A stretch of 36,006 bases of DNA from assembly GCA_034436375.1 (NCBI GenBank), contig DAOTVS010000171.1:1-36006 (forward strand). The letters are read 5' to 3'. A program made the position numbers and the translations under genes. Shown here one piece after another: positions 33,666-36,006 of the stretch. The stretch is from DAOTVS01 sp034436375. Lineage in GTDB: Bacteria; Chloroflexota; Anaerolineae; SpSt-313. The notes below the pieces were generated by a model, which saw only the letters and a list, made by a program, of their open reading frames with translations, was not told where the DNA came from and did no database searches. Within the stretch, counting starts at the first letter, position 1. Every line of letters begins with the position of its first letter.

Positions 33666-34373
33666 ATGTGCGCTATATGCGACGACGCAGCCAATTTGGA
33701 GGCGATCAACGAGGCCATCAGGAACCGGATGCCTCGCTCGCAGATCGCCAGCCAGTTTCACCATGGAGAATCGAGGATTAGCCAGCATGCCAGGCAATGC
33801 CTGGGCATCCGGGTGCGGCAAGGCTTCGGGAGCCAGTGTACGACCTGCGCCAGGCCGGATGTGGACGAGATCAACGCTGCGATCCGCGCCGGTATAGAGA
33901 CCTATGGGCGGATCGGCGCGCGCTATGGCATTAAAACAGACACGCTATCCAAGCACGCGAGGCGCTGCCTGGGCATTTACCGCACACGGATCGTCGAGCT
34001 CGACGGCGAGGCGGCGCCCACCTCGGCAGTATTGCCGGGCTACCGCTGCCCGGGGTTCCCGGATTACTGCCCGGTCTGCCCAATGGCGGAGAACGTGCCG
34101 TGCGCGCCGACCTGGGCCGATCAGCACTGCCCGCAGCTCCGCGGCCGATGCGCATATGCCAGCGTGTGCCCTTGCGGCAATCCGGCGCTGAGGCCGCCGG
34201 ACCTGCGCGAGCGGGTGTCTGCGTTTCGGGCGAAGCAGAAGCGGCTGGCGGCGGAGCGATCCTCCTGGCGGCGCCGCTACGGTCCCAGCCATAAATTACG
34301 TTCGGCGTATGGCTATGGCCAATCGGACCGAAGGCATCGCGGGTTATCGAGGTCGAGCTCCAGGGAGGCGTGA
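33666..34373 (+). CDS. Tandem zinc/HTH protein with cysteine-rich tail
   Basis: A 235-residue protein with two copies of the same module. The first is C2-x2-C5-x35-H41-x3-C45 and the second C58-x2-C61-x35-H97-x3-C101, so the spacing is identical. Between the ligands each has a helix-turn-helix-like run (INEAIRNRMPRSQIASQF...SRISQHARQCLGI and INAAIRAGIETYGRIGARYGIKTDTLSKHARRCLGI). Similar single modules (CxxC, HTH, H...H/C) occur in small bacterial proteins of unknown role. Residues about 128-171 add nine more cysteines (CPGFPDYCPVCP...C...HC...RCAYASVCPC), possibly another metal site. The tail is Arg/Ser-rich. GGGGAG lies nine bases before the ATG. DNA binding is inferred, not shown. It is followed two bases later by the next gene. 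Confidence 0.6.
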   Translation: MCAICDDAANLEAINEAIRNRMPRSQIASQFHHGESRISQHARQCLGIRVRQGFGSQCTTCARPDVDEINAAIRAGIETYGRIGARYGIKTDTLSKHARRCLGIYRTRIVELDGEAAPTSAVLPGYRCPGFPDYCPVCPMAENVPCAPTWADQHCPQLRGRCAYASVCPCGNPALRPPDLRERVSAFRAKQKRLAAERSSWRRRYGPSHKLRSAYGYGQSDRRHRGLSRSSSREA

Positions 34374-34375
34374 GG

Positions 34376-34669
34376 ATGGCCTGGACAAAGGGGAGCTATA
34401 ACCGGGTGCTGATGGCAGTAGGCGAGATCGCTCTGCTGGTAGATCGTGGCGATGCGTTGGGCTGGACGCCAGCAGAGGCGCAGCGCTTCGAATATGCCCT
34501 GCGGCGCTATCAACATATTCACCGCGAGTTACGCGAGGCTATCGAGGACATCTGTGCCAGACACGGTATACCGTTCACGGCGGAGGAATCACCTTCGAAT
34601 GTCATTCGAGGCGTGGATTTCCGGGCAGGGGCCCGCGACTGCCAGGGTCGCGAGCGGGGCGATTCATAG
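34376..34669 (+). CDS. Small hypothetical protein of the accessory module
   Basis: A 97-residue protein, mainly helical (NRVLMAVGEIALLVDRGDALGWTPAEAQRFEYALRRYQHIHRELREAIEDIC). No family is recognised. The ATG at 34376 has GGAGG seven bases upstream and starts two bases after the previous stop, so it is translationally coupled to the zinc/HTH gene. Its last 68 bases overlap the end of the ECF sigma gene on the other strand, so its C-terminal 22 residues are less certain to be functional. Confidence 0.5.
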   Translation: MAWTKGSYNRVLMAVGEIALLVDRGDALGWTPAEAQRFEYALRRYQHIHRELREAIEDICARHGIPFTAEESPSNVIRGVDFRAGARDCQGRERGDS

Positions 34670-35216
34670 GGCGGTGGCGCTTACGCATGGCCTTCCGGGC
34701 ACGAGATAGCATGGGGGCAGTCGCTTTGTAGCTGTCCAGGCCTAGCGCATGCTGGATTTCCGCAAGCGGCGCGCCCGCATACCGCAAGAGGAGTCCCCGT
34801 CGCCAATGGGGAGGCAACTGCGCCAGCGCGCGCTCCAACTCCTCGCGGTACTCCGCGTCTCGCTCGATGGGACCAGGGCGCTCGAAATGCATATCCTCGG
34901 CCAGCGCCTCAGAGCGCAGGCGATGCTCAAGGCGCTGGCGGCGGCGCTGGCGGCGGCCCCAATCGCGCGCCTTGTGTGCGATGACGCCGCGGAGGTAGGT
35001 CAGGGGAGAGGATGCGCCGCGGTAGCTCGGGCGGCGGTAGATCGCTATGAGAGCCTCCTGCACGACATCGTCGACGGCGTCGGGGTCCGCGACCAGCCCG
35101 GCCGCCCAGCGGCAGGCCCGGTCGTAATGGGGCCATAGATCCGCCACGAGGCGCTTGGCGAGCACCCGGCGGAGTATGCTGCAGAGGTCGGCGCGGGCGG
35201 CGATCAGGTCGGTCAT
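34602..35216 (-). CDS. ECF-type RNA polymerase sigma factor
   Basis: A 204-residue sigma factor of the extracytoplasmic-function class. Region 2 spans about 27-92 (LWPHYDRACRWAAGLVADPDAVDDVVQEALIAIYRRPSYRGASSPLTYLRGVIAHKARDWGRR), and region 4 about 124-180 (LERALAQLPPHWRRGLLLRYAGAPLAEIQHALGLDSYKATAPMLSRARKAMRK). It is the only minus-strand gene in the accessory module. No anti-sigma factor is adjacent. The ATG has no ribosome binding site; a TATAAT box lies six bases before it, implying a leaderless message. It could control the element's own promoters, or the host's. The C-terminal 20 residues, rich in Pro/Arg, overlap the convergent small gene. Confidence 0.8.
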   Translation of the reverse strand: MTDLIAARADLCSILRRVLAKRLVADLWPHYDRACRWAAGLVADPDAVDDVVQEALIAIYRRPSYRGASSPLTYLRGVIAHKARDWGRRQRRRQRLEHRLRSEALAEDMHFERPGPIERDAEYREELERALAQLPPHWRRGLLLRYAGAPLAEIQHALGLDSYKATAPMLSRARKAMRKRHRPMNRPARDPGSRGPLPGNPRLE

Positions 35217-35222
35217 ATGGGT

Positions 35223-35231
35223 ATTATATCA
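35223..35231 (-). promoter_or_regulatory. Extended -10 promoter giving a leaderless ECF mRNA
   Basis: The minus strand has TGATATAAT (35231-35223), a TGnTATAAT extended -10 element. Six bases separate it from the ATG at 35216, so the expected transcription start falls on or next to that ATG. No good -35 is seen, which is usual for extended -10 promoters. Confidence 0.65.
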
Positions 35232-35263
35232 CAGCTTTGCGCAGCGTTTTGGGGGGATGAGGT

Positions 35264-35575
35264 ATGGACCACCGTGACGCAGTGACTCGGCTGGAGGATC
35301 TGGGCTATTCCGAGGAGACGATAGAGGCCATGCGCGAGCGCCGGCCTCCGGCAATGCCGAAGCGGAGGGCAGCGCGACGCCGGCCGGCCAGGCGCAGACC
35401 GACATGTGGCGATTGCCAGCAACGCGATCGCCATGGCGAGTGCGCGCAAAAGCGGCGGTCGGGCGAGGAGAAGGTGTTCGTGGGCAAGGCGCGGGGTGCA
35501 TGTTTCTGGTTCATCGAGCGGCATGAGGAGCCGGAGTATCGGCCGACACTGATGGAGCTGTATGGGAGCGCATGA
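35264..35575 (+). CDS. Small basic cysteine-containing protein
   Basis: A 103-residue protein. Residues 1-30 look like a short acidic helix pair (AVTRLEDLGYSEETIEAMRERR). A very Arg-rich stretch (KRRAARRRPARRRP) precedes a possible zinc site, TCGDCQQRDRHGECAQ...GACFWF (four cysteines). No family is recognised. GGGGGA/GAGG lies upstream of the ATG. It is divergent from the ECF sigma gene with only 47 bp between, and is followed three bases later by the next gene. A nucleic-acid-binding role is a guess from charge alone. Confidence 0.5.
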   Translation: MDHRDAVTRLEDLGYSEETIEAMRERRPPAMPKRRAARRRPARRRPTCGDCQQRDRHGECAQKRRSGEEKVFVGKARGACFWFIERHEEPEYRPTLMELYGSA

Positions 35576-35578
35576 TCC

Positions 35579-35920
35579 ATGAAAGGAGAGCACGGCAAGC
35601 ACAGCAGCAATCCAGCGACCTGGCCACTGGGGTGGCGGCCACTGGCCGGAGGGGATCGGCGCTGGCGGCCCTTTGGGATCGCGGGCGCGGTGATGCTGGA
35701 GGGGACCGTGACGGTCGAGGCGCAGGGGGCCTATCAGGAGGTTAGCGGCGCGCTCAAGCTCGATCGGTGCCGGCGCTGCCGGAGGCAATTGCAGCCAGGT
35801 GATTGGGTGGCAAAAGAGGTGTGGCCCCTTACGCGCATCGTGCGCTACTATTGCCCGGAGCATGCGCCGGTCCCTTGCGAGGTCGAGGGATATCGGATAT
35901 CTCAGATGAGAGTATTCTAA
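35579..35920 (+). CDS. Small cysteine-containing protein
   Basis: A 113-residue protein with a beta-rich middle (VMLEGTVTVEAQGAYQEVSGALKL) and a CxxC...CPEH pattern (CRRCRRQLQPGDWVAKEVWPLTRIVRYYCPEH) that suggests a zinc ribbon. No family is recognised. It follows the preceding gene by three bases, so they are co-transcribed; GGGAG lies about ten bases upstream of the ATG. The Trp/Pro/Gly-rich N-terminal 35 residues look disordered, and an internal start (M39) without a clear ribosome site is an alternative. Confidence 0.5.
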   Translation: MKGEHGKHSSNPATWPLGWRPLAGGDRRWRPFGIAGAVMLEGTVTVEAQGAYQEVSGALKLDRCRRCRRQLQPGDWVAKEVWPLTRIVRYYCPEHAPVPCEVEGYRISQMRVF

Positions 35921-35979
35921 TGTGCTAACCGATATGGCTGGAGGTGCAGCGTGGACGAGCATTCGGAGAGACGGCCATC

Positions 35980-36006
35980 ATGACGCTGGAAGAGCTGGAC
36001 CGCTTC
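35980..36006 (+). CDS. Possible start of a further gene (cut by window end)
   Basis: An ATG with GGAG about eleven bases upstream opens a frame MTLEELDRF that runs off the window. Its placement right after a chain of tightly packed plus-strand genes makes it plausible, but nine codons prove nothing. Confidence 0.25.

Overview
The window looks like a chromosomal segment from a GC-rich bacterium, most probably of the phylum Chloroflexota (Anaerolineae-like). This is an inference from style, not a database match. The grounds are the dnaG-rpoD pair, secreted proteins with TPTP-rich linkers and a YLPLI motif, a glycine cleavage P-protein split into two subunits, a long-form galactokinase, and interspersed CGTAGTAGCGGGC-type and short-period intergenic repeats. 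Almost all genes start from clear GGAGG-type ribosome binding sites, which decided most start codons.

Layout. 1-4.8 kb: a partial lipoprotein, a DUF2267 protein, a conserved hypothetical, a small helical protein and a GH38 alpha-mannosidase-like enzyme. 5.0-7.2 kb: a zinc-finger membrane protein, a DinB-fold protein and a lipoprotein with a ComEC-like metallo-beta-lactamase domain that has lost metal ligands. 7.3-18.6 kb, all minus strand: galactokinase, the primary sigma factor and DNA primase (an operon with one base between them), a very large secreted glycosidase / beta-propeller protein, and pyruvate phosphate dikinase. 18.7-22.3 kb, plus strand: tRNA-His with its own promoter and terminator, an MFS exporter and an ABC exporter. 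22.3-26.8 kb: a compact glycine cleavage operon gcvT-gcvH-gcvPA-gcvPB with a good promoter. 26.8-28.6 kb: a long palindromic MITE-like element, a nucleotidyltransferase and MobB. 28.7-31.9 kb, minus strand: MTA phosphorylase, tmRNA, SmpB and a CtpA protease; the trans-translation genes ssrA and smpB are adjacent.

From about 32.0 kb the character changes. A gene-poor stretch with inverted repeats leads into an accessory module running to the window end. It holds a winged-helix, phage/plasmid-type replication protein whose gene carries an in-frame array of 21-bp palindromic iteron-like repeats, a protein with two identically spaced zinc/HTH modules, several small cysteine-rich proteins, and an oppositely oriented ECF sigma factor that appears to be made from a leaderless transcript. 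I read this as the replication/regulation end of an integrated plasmid, phage or ICE. No integrase or attachment site is visible in the window.

The most interesting observations are the iteron array inside the replication gene, the 171-bp palindromic element at 26.8-27.0 kb, the tandem CxxC-HTH-HxxxC protein, the glycosidase nested inside a DUF11 domain, the metal-site-depleted metallo-beta-lactamase-like lipoprotein and the cysteine-rich insertion in GcvPB.
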